A DNA stretch of 64,000 nucleotides. Source: Deltaproteobacteria bacterium. GTDB taxonomy: Bacteria; Desulfobacterota; Binatia; Binatales; Binataceae. Under the pieces are notes generated by a model that was not told the origin of the DNA, made no database searches, and worked only from the letters and a program-made list of their open reading frames with translations. The position numbers were made by a program, and so were the translations under genes. The DNA lies in NCBI GenBank assembly GCA_021780755.1, contig JAJXYF010000022.1, forward strand, positions 1 through 64,000, read 5' to 3'. Of the stretch, positions 1 to 9,612 are shown piece by piece. Each line of letters begins with the position of its first letter. Position 1 is the first letter of the stretch.

Positions 1-101
1 TCCGTCACTACAACCGCGCTCCCAAGCCCATCAAGTGGACCTATCGTGACCCTTCACACCGCATCAGCCTTAATACCAATTTCTCTGTTACAGGCCACTA
101 G
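1..101 (+). mobile_element. C-terminal end of IS630-family-like transposase (truncated by window edge)
   Basis: Frame 3 reads RHYNRAPKPIKWTYRDPSHRISLNTNFSVTGH* (stop 99-101); 'HYN..PKP..WTY' is typical of IS630-type transposase C-termini. Not in the ORF track because its start is outside the window. Confidence 0.7.
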
Positions 102-184
102 CGTTCACCGTCAACCCCAGTTGGAGGGTGCTGCGCGTCGCCCTCCAATCCGCAGCCGTATTGGACTGTCGTGTGAGGCCTTCT

Positions 185-637
185 ATGAATAAGAATGATT
201 CGGATAACCTTGGCCGCCAGCCTGACATGGATTCGTCTGGCCGTGAGGAGCGTGGAGGCAATTGGCGTCGCGTTTTGCTCGGCGGTGTCGCTATCGCGGC
301 GGTTGCCGGAGGGCTCTTCGCGATCTATTCAATCCACCACAGGGACTATTTGTCATCGCAGGCCAACAGCTTTGCGCGCACCTTTATCCGGAGCAGCCCG
401 GTAGTGCAGGAGCAGCTTGGAAAGGTTCAGCAGGTAGTCGAGAGCAAGGAACAGCACGAAACCGGCAAGGACGCCGGATGGTATCTGGTTTACAAGGTCA
501 CCGGTCGCCGCGCGGAGGGGGTGGTAGATCTGCGCCTTACGCCAAACGCCGAACTCTCCGGATTCAACGTACCGGTGCAATGGAACGTGCCCATGGCCGC
601 TCTCGACGTCAAGAACAAGACCGTGAATCTGCGCTGA
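185..637 (+). CDS. Single-TM membrane-anchored protein, possibly Coa1-like (cytochrome oxidase assembly)
   Basis: ATG at 185; N-terminal TM WRRVLLGGVAIAAVAGGLFAIYSI followed by a short globular domain with GWYLVYKVTGRRAEGVVDLRL. Confidence 0.5.
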   Translation: MNKNDSDNLGRQPDMDSSGREERGGNWRRVLLGGVAIAAVAGGLFAIYSIHHRDYLSSQANSFARTFIRSSPVVQEQLGKVQQVVESKEQHETGKDAGWYLVYKVTGRRAEGVVDLRLTPNAELSGFNVPVQWNVPMAALDVKNKTVNLR

Positions 638-905
638 CGGTGGCCAGTCAGCGGGCCGCGCTTCGCAATCGCCTCGGACGGCGGAGCGCGACCGGAGCGC
701 ACACTCCGTAGCCAAACCGACTGAGGGCGACGATCAGCCTCGGCCTCCGCCAGCCGAGATCCTGGCCGCGGCCCAAGATCAGGATGGTGGCCTGCCGCGT
801 GACCGGTTTTTCCGCGAGCGCGGAAATGCTAACTAGCCCATTCGGACTTTGTTTCGCGCCACGCCGCTGGTCGGCGGGTGCAGGAGGCCGCAGGAGTTTA
901 TCGGT

Positions 906-1688
906 ATGAGTTTGAGACTCGATGGAAAGAACGCACTGATCACCGGAGCGGCGAGTGGAATCGGACGCGCGTCGGCGATCCGCTTTGCCGAAGAGGGCGC
1001 CAATGTGGCGGTCGCCGATCGTAACCTGGCGGCGGCGGAAGAGACTGCGGCCGCGGTCCGCAAGCTCGGCCGCAAGGCCGTGGCGATCCAAGTCGATGTG
1101 AGCGACCCCGCGCAGGTCAACGCGATGCTTGAGAAGTGCGTCAAGGATCTCGGTGGTCTCGACGTGCTGCTCGCGGCGGCGGGCGTATCGCATGCGCGCT
1201 ATGGCGAAGGCGAGGTCAAACATCGGCTACTCCACGAGATTCCGTTCGAGGAGTGGCGCCGGCTGATGGCGATCAACCTCGACGGCTGCTTTCTGACCTG
1301 CCAGGCAGCCGCACGGCAGATGATCGCGCAGGGGCGCGGGGGCCGGATTATCGCGATCGCGTCGGGCGCCGCGAAGGTCCCGATCAAGGGTTCAGGCGAA
1401 TACGCGGTCAGCAAGGCGGGCGTGTGGATGTTGATGAAGAACATGGCGCTCGAACTCGGCCGCTACGACATCACGTGCAACGCGATCGGCCCGGGCGTGA
1501 TCGACACGCCGATGACCAAGGATCTGCAGGAGAGCAAGAACTTCGACCGGATGATGAAGCAGGCGCCGCTGAAGCGGATCGGCAAGCCGGTGGATGTCGC
1601 GAATACGGCGTTGTTCCTGGCGAGCGAGGAGGGCAGCTACTTCACCGGCTCGATCCTCCATCCGGACGGCGGCTTCGTGATGCAATAG
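906..1688 (+). CDS. SDR family oxidoreductase
   Basis: MSLRLDGKNALITGAASGIGRA (TGxxxGxG), YAVSKAG (YxxxK), C-terminal HPDGGFVMQ. Confidence 0.93.
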   Translation: MSLRLDGKNALITGAASGIGRASAIRFAEEGANVAVADRNLAAAEETAAAVRKLGRKAVAIQVDVSDPAQVNAMLEKCVKDLGGLDVLLAAAGVSHARYGEGEVKHRLLHEIPFEEWRRLMAINLDGCFLTCQAAARQMIAQGRGGRIIAIASGAAKVPIKGSGEYAVSKAGVWMLMKNMALELGRYDITCNAIGPGVIDTPMTKDLQESKNFDRMMKQAPLKRIGKPVDVANTALFLASEEGSYFTGSILHPDGGFVMQ

Positions 1689-1690
1689 CG

Positions 1691-2191
1691 ATGAAACTGG
1701 GACGTATAATTGCGGCGGGCGCGATGGCGGCGCTGATGGCCGCGGCCACGATTGCGCTGAATCCGGCGGCGCTGCGCGCGCAGGACGAAAGCGGCATGGG
1801 ATCGGACGGCGGCGAAGGCATGGGGATGAATCCGCCGATGCCGGGCGGCGACTCCTCGATGACGACGAACGATCCGTCGATGCCGCCGCCGATGGCGAAG
1901 ATCCATATTCGCCAGCAGATCACCGGGTCGATGCTGGCGGCGCCGCCGTACGGTCTGGCACCGATGAAGGTCGGCTTCTTCGTCCTCGCCGACGATCCCG
2001 AAGGCCTCGGGTTCCTCACCTACTCATGGAATTTCGGCGACGGCACGGTCTCGTCGCTGCCGCCGGAACTGTACATTTTCCATACCTACCAGAATCCCGG
2101 CAGCTACCTCTGTTCGCTGGTGGTCAAGACGGTGGACGGGCGCGAGCACACCTTCATGCAGGGTGTGGTGGTGAAGGCGGCGGGCGACTGA
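1691..2191 (+). CDS. Secreted PKD-domain protein
   Basis: Signal peptide MKLGRIIAAGAMAALMAAATIALNPAALRAQ; YSWNFGDGTVSSLPPELYIFHTYQNPGSYLCSLVV is a PKD motif; starts 2 nt after the SDR stop. Confidence 0.75.
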   Translation: MKLGRIIAAGAMAALMAAATIALNPAALRAQDESGMGSDGGEGMGMNPPMPGGDSSMTTNDPSMPPPMAKIHIRQQITGSMLAAPPYGLAPMKVGFFVLADDPEGLGFLTYSWNFGDGTVSSLPPELYIFHTYQNPGSYLCSLVVKTVDGREHTFMQGVVVKAAGD

Positions 2192-2262
2192 CACGGTCCG
2201 CATGGCGCAATCGTCAGCGAGTTACAAGTACGGCGACGAGTAGCCGCGTCGCGCGGGGGCCG

Positions 2263-2292
2263 CGCGAGATCCTTCATTTGATTCAGGATGAC
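2263..2292 (-). repeat. Dispersed GTCATCCTGA...GAAGGATCTCGCG repeat
   Basis: Reverse complement GTCATCCTGAATCAAATGAAGGATCTCGCG. Confidence 0.65.
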
Positions 2293-2349
2293 GGAAAGCG
2301 GGCGGTGCGTGAGCGTCGTGATATTGACGCGATCGTGTGAGCCGCGTGA

Positions 2350-3375
2350 TTACGCTCGATAGACCGCGACCGCCGGGTTTATCTGTTGGCGATACTCCGC
2401 GACCGAAATGATGCGCTGCGCGCGCGTGTCCCAGAGAATATATTTCAAGGCTCGGTGAATCTGAGATAACTTCACGCGGGTGACAGCGGAAAAGAGCTGC
2501 GGGTTTTCGTTGTGGCATCCAATCAGGCGATAGTCTGGAATTTTGGCGGATAGATGGTGAATGTGATGATAGGCGATATTGGCGGTGAACCAGTTTAACC
2601 AGCGCGGTAAAATCAGAAAGCTGGTGCCCTCAATCGCGCCGGTTTCGTAGTCCCAGCGTTTGCCGTCAGTCGCGTAGGAGTGCTCAAAATTGTGCTGTAC
2701 GGTGAACAAAATAATCCCCGCGCCGCCGGCCAGCGAAGCGCTGATTAAATAAATCGTGAAGAATGGGAGGATACCGAATGCCCGGCACATCAAGATCCAT
2801 ACGCTGAGCAGCACGATATTGTTCCAGGCCATGTGCCAATACTCCTGGCGCGATTTCCAATAGCGCGTTTGAAAAGTGGCGGCGTGCACCTTTGCCGACA
2901 AGGCTGGCTGCGCAACTTTCCCTTTCGCAATATGGCACAGGAGGGCGAAACTGCCTTTGAGCCAGGTAAAGCGCGGGTTAAAAATCACATATATGAGGCC
3001 GGCCAAAGGCGCGACCGCGATGCTGCATTTGCATCTATACATCCGCTGCTGCGCGGCGGTCATGGCGGCATATTCATCGACCGAGCGGGTGGTGTAGAGT
3101 CCGCGGTATTTTTCCCAATTACCGTTGTTGGCGTGATGAAAATTATGATGCTGCGACCACACGAACTGCGGCATCCCGGAGACCACGCCGAGGAGAAAAC
3201 CGCATGCGCGATTGAGCCATTGGGTGCGAAACAGGCTGCCGTGACCGCATTCGTGCATCAGGGCAAAGACGCGCAAAGTGAACAAGCTGATTAGCAATAC
3301 CGCAGGGGCAGTGAGCCAGTAAGAAACGCGGACACTAATCAGGGCGGCCCACCAAAGGAGCGCCAGGGAAGCCAA
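2350..3375 (-). CDS. Membrane fatty acid desaturase (start uncertain)
   Basis: Histidine boxes HECGHGSLF, HHNFHH, HHIHHL plus multiple TM segments. No ATG is seen in the upstream open frame; TTG used. Confidence 0.88.
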   Translation of the reverse strand: MASLALLWWAALISVRVSYWLTAPAVLLISLFTLRVFALMHECGHGSLFRTQWLNRACGFLLGVVSGMPQFVWSQHHNFHHANNGNWEKYRGLYTTRSVDEYAAMTAAQQRMYRCKCSIAVAPLAGLIYVIFNPRFTWLKGSFALLCHIAKGKVAQPALSAKVHAATFQTRYWKSRQEYWHMAWNNIVLLSVWILMCRAFGILPFFTIYLISASLAGGAGIILFTVQHNFEHSYATDGKRWDYETGAIEGTSFLILPRWLNWFTANIAYHHIHHLSAKIPDYRLIGCHNENPQLFSAVTRVKLSQIHRALKYILWDTRAQRIISVAEYRQQINPAVAVYRA

Positions 3376-4192
3376 CGTGATTAGAACTTGCGTTGAAGCC
3401 GTAAGATTATCGGCCTGGGCATGCCGACCAAGGATAGCTCCCTTCTGGTCCTTTATCTGGCGAATCGCGGAAACGATAGGGCACCTCGGCAGCGAGAGTG
3501 GATTGATCCCATCGTCACAGGCATTGAGGAGATGAGTATCGGCTCATCCACAATAGTCGCATTCGGCAGTCGAATGCGAGTGCCCGTGTGACGAAATCGA
3601 TAGGCGGCAAGCAAATGGGAATGATGCGCATATTTCAAGTATCACGCGAGGTTCGATCGGGTTCACATTTTTGAAAAAGGGGGTGTTCGTTTTGTAAAAA
3701 AAGTTTTTGCGGGGGCGTTTTTGGCGCAACAGGAATCCGGTTGTCATGAGGTTTCGTGCTTTAAGGCGCAGGACGGTGCGGGAGTGCTACGCAAGGGCCG
3801 CTTATATATGCACATTTGGTTAGAGGGTTTGACTAATGAGGTGGTCGAGGGCGAGGCGCAACAGGTGGGAGTCGTTTCGGTTTGCGTCATCAGGGGGGAT
3901 TATACTCCTTTTTGAAGATTAGTGCGTGGCGCGAAAGGAAGGCGCCGTGGCTAAAGCGATTGCCTTTACCCCGTGAAGCTCCCGGCGCAAAACGGAGCGC
4001 ACTTGATGGCCGCGGATCCGAGTACCCGCCGCCGCGAGAACCTCCGCGCCAGCTTCGCGATGCGCGATCCGGCGCGTGCGCGTTGAGCCGATTCCCCATC
4101 TACTTTTGGGCTCGTCGTGCATAGTAGGAGGCGCGCCATCCGCGCCGTCACCGCGTCGCAAGTGATAGGCAGGCAAACGGGCCAGTGCGTCC

Positions 4193-4303
4193 GCATCAAC
4201 CGCCGCCGATCTCATTCTGCTCAACCACGGCCTCGACGTCCTCCACGCGGCCATCATCGAGGGACGCAAGGCCTTCGCCAACGTCCTCAAGTACCTCCTG
4301 ATC
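4193..4303 (+). pseudogene. Remnant of Mg2+-translocating P-type ATPase (MgtA/MgtB-like)
   Basis: Frame from 4193 reads ASTAADLILLNHGLDVLHAAIIEGRKAFANVLKYLLI, matching the conserved MgtA segment AAD(I/L)ILL...VL...(V/I)IEGR..FAN.LKY; no flanking ATPase domains. Confidence 0.65.
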
Positions 4304-4417
4304 CCTTGGCGACATCAACGGCGACCGAGATGCCGACATCGGCGGATGACAGAAGAGGGACTGATCTTACCTGCGCTCGCGGAGCGAGCTTGCCCGCTCA
4401 TTGGACAAGTAGGGGGG

Positions 4418-5473
4418 TTAGGGGGATTCGGATTCGGCGGCGAGGAATTGGTCGAGGATGCGCAACATCATCGCGGGACCCGCGTCGTGGACGATACTGA
4501 GGCGGTTGCCGTCGGGCCGTTCCTTAACGTTGCGATGCTGCGCCTCGAGCATCGCCTTGTCCTCGAGAAAGGCCGCATCGACGCCCTCGCGCAACATATC
4601 GCTCAAGCCGGGTAAATCGGTGGCGACGCTGGAACCCCATGAGTAGTAATACTCGACATTGTCCTGGTCGACGGGCGTAACGGCCTGACACGAGTAGCTA
4701 TCGAGAATCAACTGGCCGTTGGAGGGACCTTCGGTGGCGGTGCCGGCGCTCCAGGCCTCGAAGTGGAGGATGAAATTGCAGGGCAGGGTGACGTCGACGT
4801 TCATGTGAATATCGAAGAGCATCGCGGGCGGGAAGAGATGCTGGGCGAAGGCGGGCGCCGGCGTACTGTACATCCAGAAGTCGCTATTGACGCCCCGTTC
4901 GAGGGGTGTGCGTTTGATTTTGGCGGTGACCCAGGCGGGGTTGCCGCCGAGCGTTTTGCGATGGATCCAGGTGAGATGGCTGAGATCCATCAGGTTGGCG
5001 ATTTCGAGGCGGTGGTTCGCCCGCACGGACATTTGCGAAGTCTTGATGTTCCAGTTTTTGTCGCTGGGGCCGATGGCGAAGGGGATGAGAGCGGGATCGG
5101 CCTTGGCGGGATCGCCCATCCAGACCCAGATCCAGTTATCGCGTTCGACGACCGGAAAGGTGCGGACGCGGGCCTGCGGCGGGATTTTTTCCTGGCCGGG
5201 GATTTCGATGCAGATGCCGTCGGGCCCGAACTTCATCCCGTGGTACATGCAGCGCAGCGCGTCGCCCTCTTTTTGGCCGAGATGAAGGGGGGCCTGGCGA
5301 TGGCAGCATCGGTCTTCCATCGCGACCACGGCGCCGTTGGGCTTGCGGTAGAGGACGAGGGGTTCGTTGGCGATGCGGCGGGCAAGGAGGGAGGTTTTGC
5401 CCTGGGTGAGATGGTAATCCCATCCGGCGCAGTACCAGCAATTTCTGACGAACATGTCGGAGCGGTGATTCAT
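4418..5473 (-). CDS. Rieske non-heme iron oxygenase, alpha subunit (vanillate demethylase/ring-hydroxylating type)
   Basis: Rieske motif CCHRQAPLHLG...CMYHGMKF and mononuclear iron motif NLMDLSHLTWIH. Confidence 0.93.
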   Translation of the reverse strand: MNHRSDMFVRNCWYCAGWDYHLTQGKTSLLARRIANEPLVLYRKPNGAVVAMEDRCCHRQAPLHLGQKEGDALRCMYHGMKFGPDGICIEIPGQEKIPPQARVRTFPVVERDNWIWVWMGDPAKADPALIPFAIGPSDKNWNIKTSQMSVRANHRLEIANLMDLSHLTWIHRKTLGGNPAWVTAKIKRTPLERGVNSDFWMYSTPAPAFAQHLFPPAMLFDIHMNVDVTLPCNFILHFEAWSAGTATEGPSNGQLILDSYSCQAVTPVDQDNVEYYYSWGSSVATDLPGLSDMLREGVDAAFLEDKAMLEAQHRNVKERPDGNRLSIVHDAGPAMMLRILDQFLAAESESP

Positions 5474-5515
5474 CGACTGACCTTGAGTAGATTCAGTTGT
5501 TCACGAACGCAAAAC

Positions 5516-6247
5516 CTAGAATTTTTCCTTGAAGGGGCGCACCTCGAGTTCCATCGTCCACGCGCTGCGGTCCTGATGGGCAACGTGCCAGTAGGTTTCG
5601 GCGATGGCGTCGGGCTTGAGGAAGTCGCCGTCGCTGAGGGTCGGCTTGCGGCCGCGCGCGCCGGGGATGTCGATGCTGCCGTCCACGTTGATCCAGGCGA
5701 CGTGGACGCCCTTGGGGCCGAGGTCGCGCGCGAGCGATTGCGCCAACCCGCGCATCGCGAACTTCGCCGGGCCGAACGCGATCGATTTGGGGCCCGCCTT
5801 GACGCCCGCCGTCGCGCCGGTGAAGAGGAGCGCGCCGCGTCCCCGCGCAACCATCGCGGGGACGACCTCTTTTGCGGCGACGAACGCGCCGAACGCGTTG
5901 ACGCGCCAGTTCTCCTCGTACTGCGCGGGAGTGATCTCGGTGACGGTGCCCCAGGTGCCGGTGCCGGCGTTATAGAGCAGGACTTCGGGCTCTCCGAGGT
6001 CGTCGCGAATGGTGCGGAAGGCGGCGGAAAGCTGCGCGAGATTGCCGACGTCGCATACCACCTCGACGATGGTGGCGCCGCCCTGGCGGATTTCGGCGGC
6101 GAGCGCTTTCAGATAATCGGCGCGGCGCGCGAGGATCGCGATCGCATAGGTGGCGGCGAAGCGGCGGGCAAGCGACGCGCCGAGGCCGGGGCCGACTCCG
6201 GTGATGACGGCGACCGGCTTATTTTGCGGATTGTGTTTTGTGGGCAT
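5516..6247 (-). CDS. SDR family oxidoreductase
   Basis: VAVITGVGPGLGASLARRFA Rossmann motif; same strand, just upstream of the Rieske gene. Confidence 0.88.
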   Translation of the reverse strand: MPTKHNPQNKPVAVITGVGPGLGASLARRFAATYAIAILARRADYLKALAAEIRQGGATIVEVVCDVGNLAQLSAAFRTIRDDLGEPEVLLYNAGTGTWGTVTEITPAQYEENWRVNAFGAFVAAKEVVPAMVARGRGALLFTGATAGVKAGPKSIAFGPAKFAMRGLAQSLARDLGPKGVHVAWINVDGSIDIPGARGRKPTLSDGDFLKPDAIAETYWHVAHQDRSAWTMELEVRPFKEKF

Positions 6248-6280
6248 CGGGGGAATCTCCTGCGGGCGGTCTTAAAGAGC

Positions 6281-6390
6281 AAAGGGAAGTTGGTTGAGGA
6301 ACGCAAGACCTTTAGTTTTTTCGGAAACTGAAACCTCACAAGGTTTCAGACTTCCCTTTCAATAAGACGCGGGCTGCACGCTCAGAAAAC
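6281..6390 (+). repeat. Intergenic two-module repeat, copy A
   Basis: AAAGGGAAGT (6281-6290) inverted to ACTTCCCTTT (6350-6359), enclosing TGAAACCTCACAAGGTTTCA; then GACGCGGGCTGCACGCTCAGAAAACCT. Confidence 0.8.
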
Positions 6391-6395
6391 CTTGG

Positions 6396-7052
6396 TCACT
6401 CAGGCGGGAGGAGGGTGACGGCGCCGGTGGCGAGATTGTAGCGAGCGGGAACGATTTTCAAATCGCCGTCGGCGACACGCGCGGCGAAGGCGGGTTCGTG
6501 GGCGAGGCGCGCGGCGGTGAGGATGGCATTTTCGCTGACGGCGTTGGAGACCGGATCACCAGGCTTGCCGTGCGTCTTGCCGACCGCCGGATAGATGTTC
6601 TTTAGCATTACGCTGTCGGTCGGCTTGGGATACTGGTCGACGGCGGCCTTGACCGCGCCACATTGGTCGTGGCCGAGCACGACGATGAGGCGGGTGCCGA
6701 GGTGGGCGACCGCGTATTCGATGCTTTCGAGGGCGAGTCGGTCGAAAGTATTGCCAGCATCGCGGACCACGAAGAGCGCGCCGACGCCCTGGTCGAAGAG
6801 AATTTCGGGGGGCACGCGCGAATCCGCGCAGGAGAGAATCACCGCGGCCGGATGTTGCGCGGCGGCGGACGGACGGGAGCCGGGGCGGGCCGCCTTATCG
6901 GTCGTATAGCGTGCGTTGCCGTCGAGCAATTGCTGGAGGGCGGTGGCCGGTGGAAGCCCCGGCGCGGCGGCGGCGCATCGGGCGACCGGCGCGAAGGCGA
7001 GTATCGCGAGGAATACGATTGGGGCGAGCGGGCGAGTGAGTTTTGTACGCAT
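6396..7052 (-). CDS. Beta-class carbonic anhydrase, exported
   Basis: MRTKLTRPLAPIVFLAILAFAPVARCAA signal peptide; zinc motifs LSCADSRVPPE and GHDQCGAV. Confidence 0.93.
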   Translation of the reverse strand: MRTKLTRPLAPIVFLAILAFAPVARCAAAAPGLPPATALQQLLDGNARYTTDKAARPGSRPSAAAQHPAAVILSCADSRVPPEILFDQGVGALFVVRDAGNTFDRLALESIEYAVAHLGTRLIVVLGHDQCGAVKAAVDQYPKPTDSVMLKNIYPAVGKTHGKPGDPVSNAVSENAILTAARLAHEPAFAARVADGDLKIVPARYNLATGAVTLLPPE

Positions 7053-7077
7053 AGCTGGTCTCGAAGGGACCGGGGGG

Positions 7078-7566
7078 TCAGCTCGATGCACCCATCCGGG
7101 TGAGCGCCTCCCGTGCCTTTTGGGTCGCCGCGGCGTCGGCGCCGGGTCCATTGGCGCTCGCCGCGAGCCGGTAATGTTGCAGGGCCTGGGGGCGGTCGCC
7201 GATCGTTTCGTAGGTATTGGCGAGATTCAATTGGGCCTGGGCGCTGGTCGGGCATGCGGTGACCGCGTCCTGGTAATAGCCGAGCGCTTTGATGGTGTCG
7301 CCCGCGGCCATCCGATCGCCGCCCTTGCGGGTCGCCGCGGCCATCACGGCCGGATCACAACCGCCGGGTGTCGGCGCGCTCGTGCTGTAGGAGGCGGACG
7401 CGTGCTGATTTTGCAGGGCGCTCACTTGCTGCTTGAGCTGGTCGAGTTGCGCCTGCTGATCCTGCAATTGCCGCTGGTTGGCGTCGATCGCGCCTTGGAG
7501 GCATCCGGTGAGTATGGCCGCCAGTATCGAAGCGGCAAAGGATACGGCGGCCCTGCGTTTGAACAT
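7078..7566 (-). CDS. TPR-repeat periplasmic protein/lipoprotein with N-terminal coiled coil
   Basis: Lipobox-like ILTGC, coiled coil NQRQLQDQQAQLDQLKQQVSALQNQ, then TPR-like repeats. Confidence 0.7.
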   Translation of the reverse strand: MFKRRAAVSFAASILAAILTGCLQGAIDANQRQLQDQQAQLDQLKQQVSALQNQHASASYSTSAPTPGGCDPAVMAAATRKGGDRMAAGDTIKALGYYQDAVTACPTSAQAQLNLANTYETIGDRPQALQHYRLAASANGPGADAAATQKAREALTRMGASS

Positions 7567-7640
7567 GACCGTAATTTAGAAGGAGAGGGGGTCGCGCAGT
7601 CAACTGGGGAGGGCGGGAAAGGGCGGAGGGTGAAGGATCG

Positions 7641-7779
7641 GGGAAGTGGTTGAGGAACAAGGAACTATAGTTTTAAGGCAACTGAAACCTCATGGAGGTT
7701 TCAGACTTCCCGTCTGTAAAGATGCGGGCTTCGCCCGGGGAGCACTACTTCATGGATTGATGCTCGCGATGCTCGAGGG
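7641..7779 (+). repeat. Intergenic two-module repeat, copy B
   Basis: GGGAAGT (7641) ... ACTTCCC (7705-7711) with inner ACTGAAACCTCATGGAGGTTTCAG; GATGCGGGCTTCGCCC; ATTGATGCTCGCGATGCTCGAGGG (7756-7779). Confidence 0.85.
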
Positions 7780-8033
7780 AGATGGCTATGCGGGAACGCG
7801 AGGGCGACCTTAGCGGGCCAGGCGCGGCAGTCTTGCATGGGCTCAATAAGATAGCAATTTCGAGTACTTAGGGTCGTCGCGAACGGATTGGGGAACCAAA
7901 TCCGCGCCATCCTTGTTTCATAACCGCTAGAGGAAGATTTGCCCGTTGGGCGGACCCGAGGTGACCGGCGCGAAGGGGGGGATTTCGCGGACGGTGCCGG
8001 GCGCGGCGGGCGCAAGGAACGAGGTTATCGGGG

Positions 8034-8483
8034 ATGAGCTCGAGATTTTGCGCCGTCTCAAGTGAACCGGCGATCGAGACCGGCAGCGGGCCGGACCTGA
8101 TTCTGCCGTGCCAATATTATGACGTCTCGGGGGGCCATCGGTTGACCGGCGAGCAGCGCCTGATGCTGGCGTTGCTGACCGACGCGATCAACGTCTATCA
8201 AAAGGGCGTGCTGTCCCATCTGACGCGAGCGCGGCGGCTGTATGTTGATGCGGAGCGCTGGATTCTGTCGGACAATAGCAGCGCCGAATGGCTCAGTTTC
8301 GATATGGTATGCGACGCGCTGGGGATCGAAAGCGCCCATCTGCGGCGGCGGATTATCGCATGGAAGCATGAGATCTCTCGGCGCCGGGAACATCATGCGC
8401 CCTCCTCGCATACGCATCTGCGGATTACCTCGCGGGCGAATCGGACGAGCGACTCGCGGGAGTCGGCGGCGCGCGCTATGTGA
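8034..8483 (+). CDS. Uncharacterised protein, paralogue of 33353..33841
   Basis: Shares D-ILP-Q, EQRLMLA-L-DAIN, W, SFD-VCDAL-I-SA-LR-R with the other copy. Confidence 0.75.
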   Translation: MSSRFCAVSSEPAIETGSGPDLILPCQYYDVSGGHRLTGEQRLMLALLTDAINVYQKGVLSHLTRARRLYVDAERWILSDNSSAEWLSFDMVCDALGIESAHLRRRIIAWKHEISRRREHHAPSSHTHLRITSRANRTSDSRESAARAM

Positions 8484-8540
8484 GGGATAGAAGGGGAGAG
8501 TTGTTGGGCAGACAAAGACCTCACCTGGGGGTGGGGCGGA

Positions 8541-9467
8541 TCAGCGGCGGGTGGCCCAATCGAACAGGCGCGCGCCGAGGGCGAGGACGGCGTCGGTGAG
8601 GCCGGGGAAGAGCGCGGCGATCTTTTCCATCAGGACGGCGCCGGGCGGAACGTCAACTTCCGCAAGGCCGAAGACGACGGCGGCGATGACGGCCCAGGTG
8701 ACCCATTGGGTGGGCATCGCGGGGATGGCGTCGGGCATCAGCTTGAAGGGGTCTTTGGACTGATCGGCGGAGTGTGTGCTGCCCGCCCCGTGGACCATCG
8801 GGGTATCGATAACCCCCGGCATCACGAGGGAAACTCGGATACCGGAGCCGAAGAGTTCGACGCGCAGGGCCTCGGTGAGGCCGACGACGGCAAATTTGGT
8901 GGCACAGTAAGCGCCCAGCGGGGGCATCCCGCGGCGTCCGGCGAGGGATGCGATGTTGACGATGCTGCCGGTGCCGGCGGAACGCATCGAGGGGAGCACG
9001 GCCTGCATGGTATGGAGCGTGCCCATCAGATTAACCGCCATCATGCGCTCGAGGTCCGCAGGGGACATGGTCTCGACGCGGTCGGGGATGGCGATGCCGG
9101 CGGAGTTGATGAGGATGTCGATGCGGCCGAAGTGGGCGACCGTGCGGTCGATGGCGTCGTGCACGTCGGCGCGGCGGGTAACGTCGGCGACCAGCGGAAA
9201 TGCGTCACCGCCGGCGGCGGTGATTTCGTCGGCAAGGGATTCGAGGAGGGACTTGCGACGGGCGATGAGGGCGACCTTCGCGCCCATCTTCGCGAAGGTC
9301 AGAGCGAGGTCGCGGCCGATGCCGCTGGAGGCGCCGGTGACGATGACGACGCGATCGCGGAAGTAGCCGCCGGGGGCGAAGCGGGAGGAGAGTAGTTCAG
9401 CAGCTTTCGGGGGCGCGGCGGCGGCACTTTTGTCAGCGTTGCGGGAACCGTTGCGCTTCGGCGGCAT
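8541..9467 (-). CDS. SDR family oxidoreductase
   Basis: RVVIVTGASSGIGRDLALTFA, NSAG, YCATKFA. Confidence 0.93.
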   Translation of the reverse strand: MPPKRNGSRNADKSAAAAPPKAAELLSSRFAPGGYFRDRVVIVTGASSGIGRDLALTFAKMGAKVALIARRKSLLESLADEITAAGGDAFPLVADVTRRADVHDAIDRTVAHFGRIDILINSAGIAIPDRVETMSPADLERMMAVNLMGTLHTMQAVLPSMRSAGTGSIVNIASLAGRRGMPPLGAYCATKFAVVGLTEALRVELFGSGIRVSLVMPGVIDTPMVHGAGSTHSADQSKDPFKLMPDAIPAMPTQWVTWAVIAAVVFGLAEVDVPPGAVLMEKIAALFPGLTDAVLALGARLFDWATRR

Positions 9468-9612
9468 CGACGTTCCTCCGGGGGAGCGGCATCGTTATGC
9501 ATTTGGCGGAGCAATCGACTCGCTGTCCGCACCCGCGTCAGGGTTGGCTTCGCTAACCTCACGACCTCTCCCTGGACAGGAGAGGTGTTCCGGAAATCCT
9601 CGGTGGGCGCGG

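Noticed and set aside
4763-6331. 522-aa plus-strand ORF
   Set aside because: Antisense shadow of the Rieske oxygenase and SDR genes; Gly/Ala/Asp-rich low complexity.
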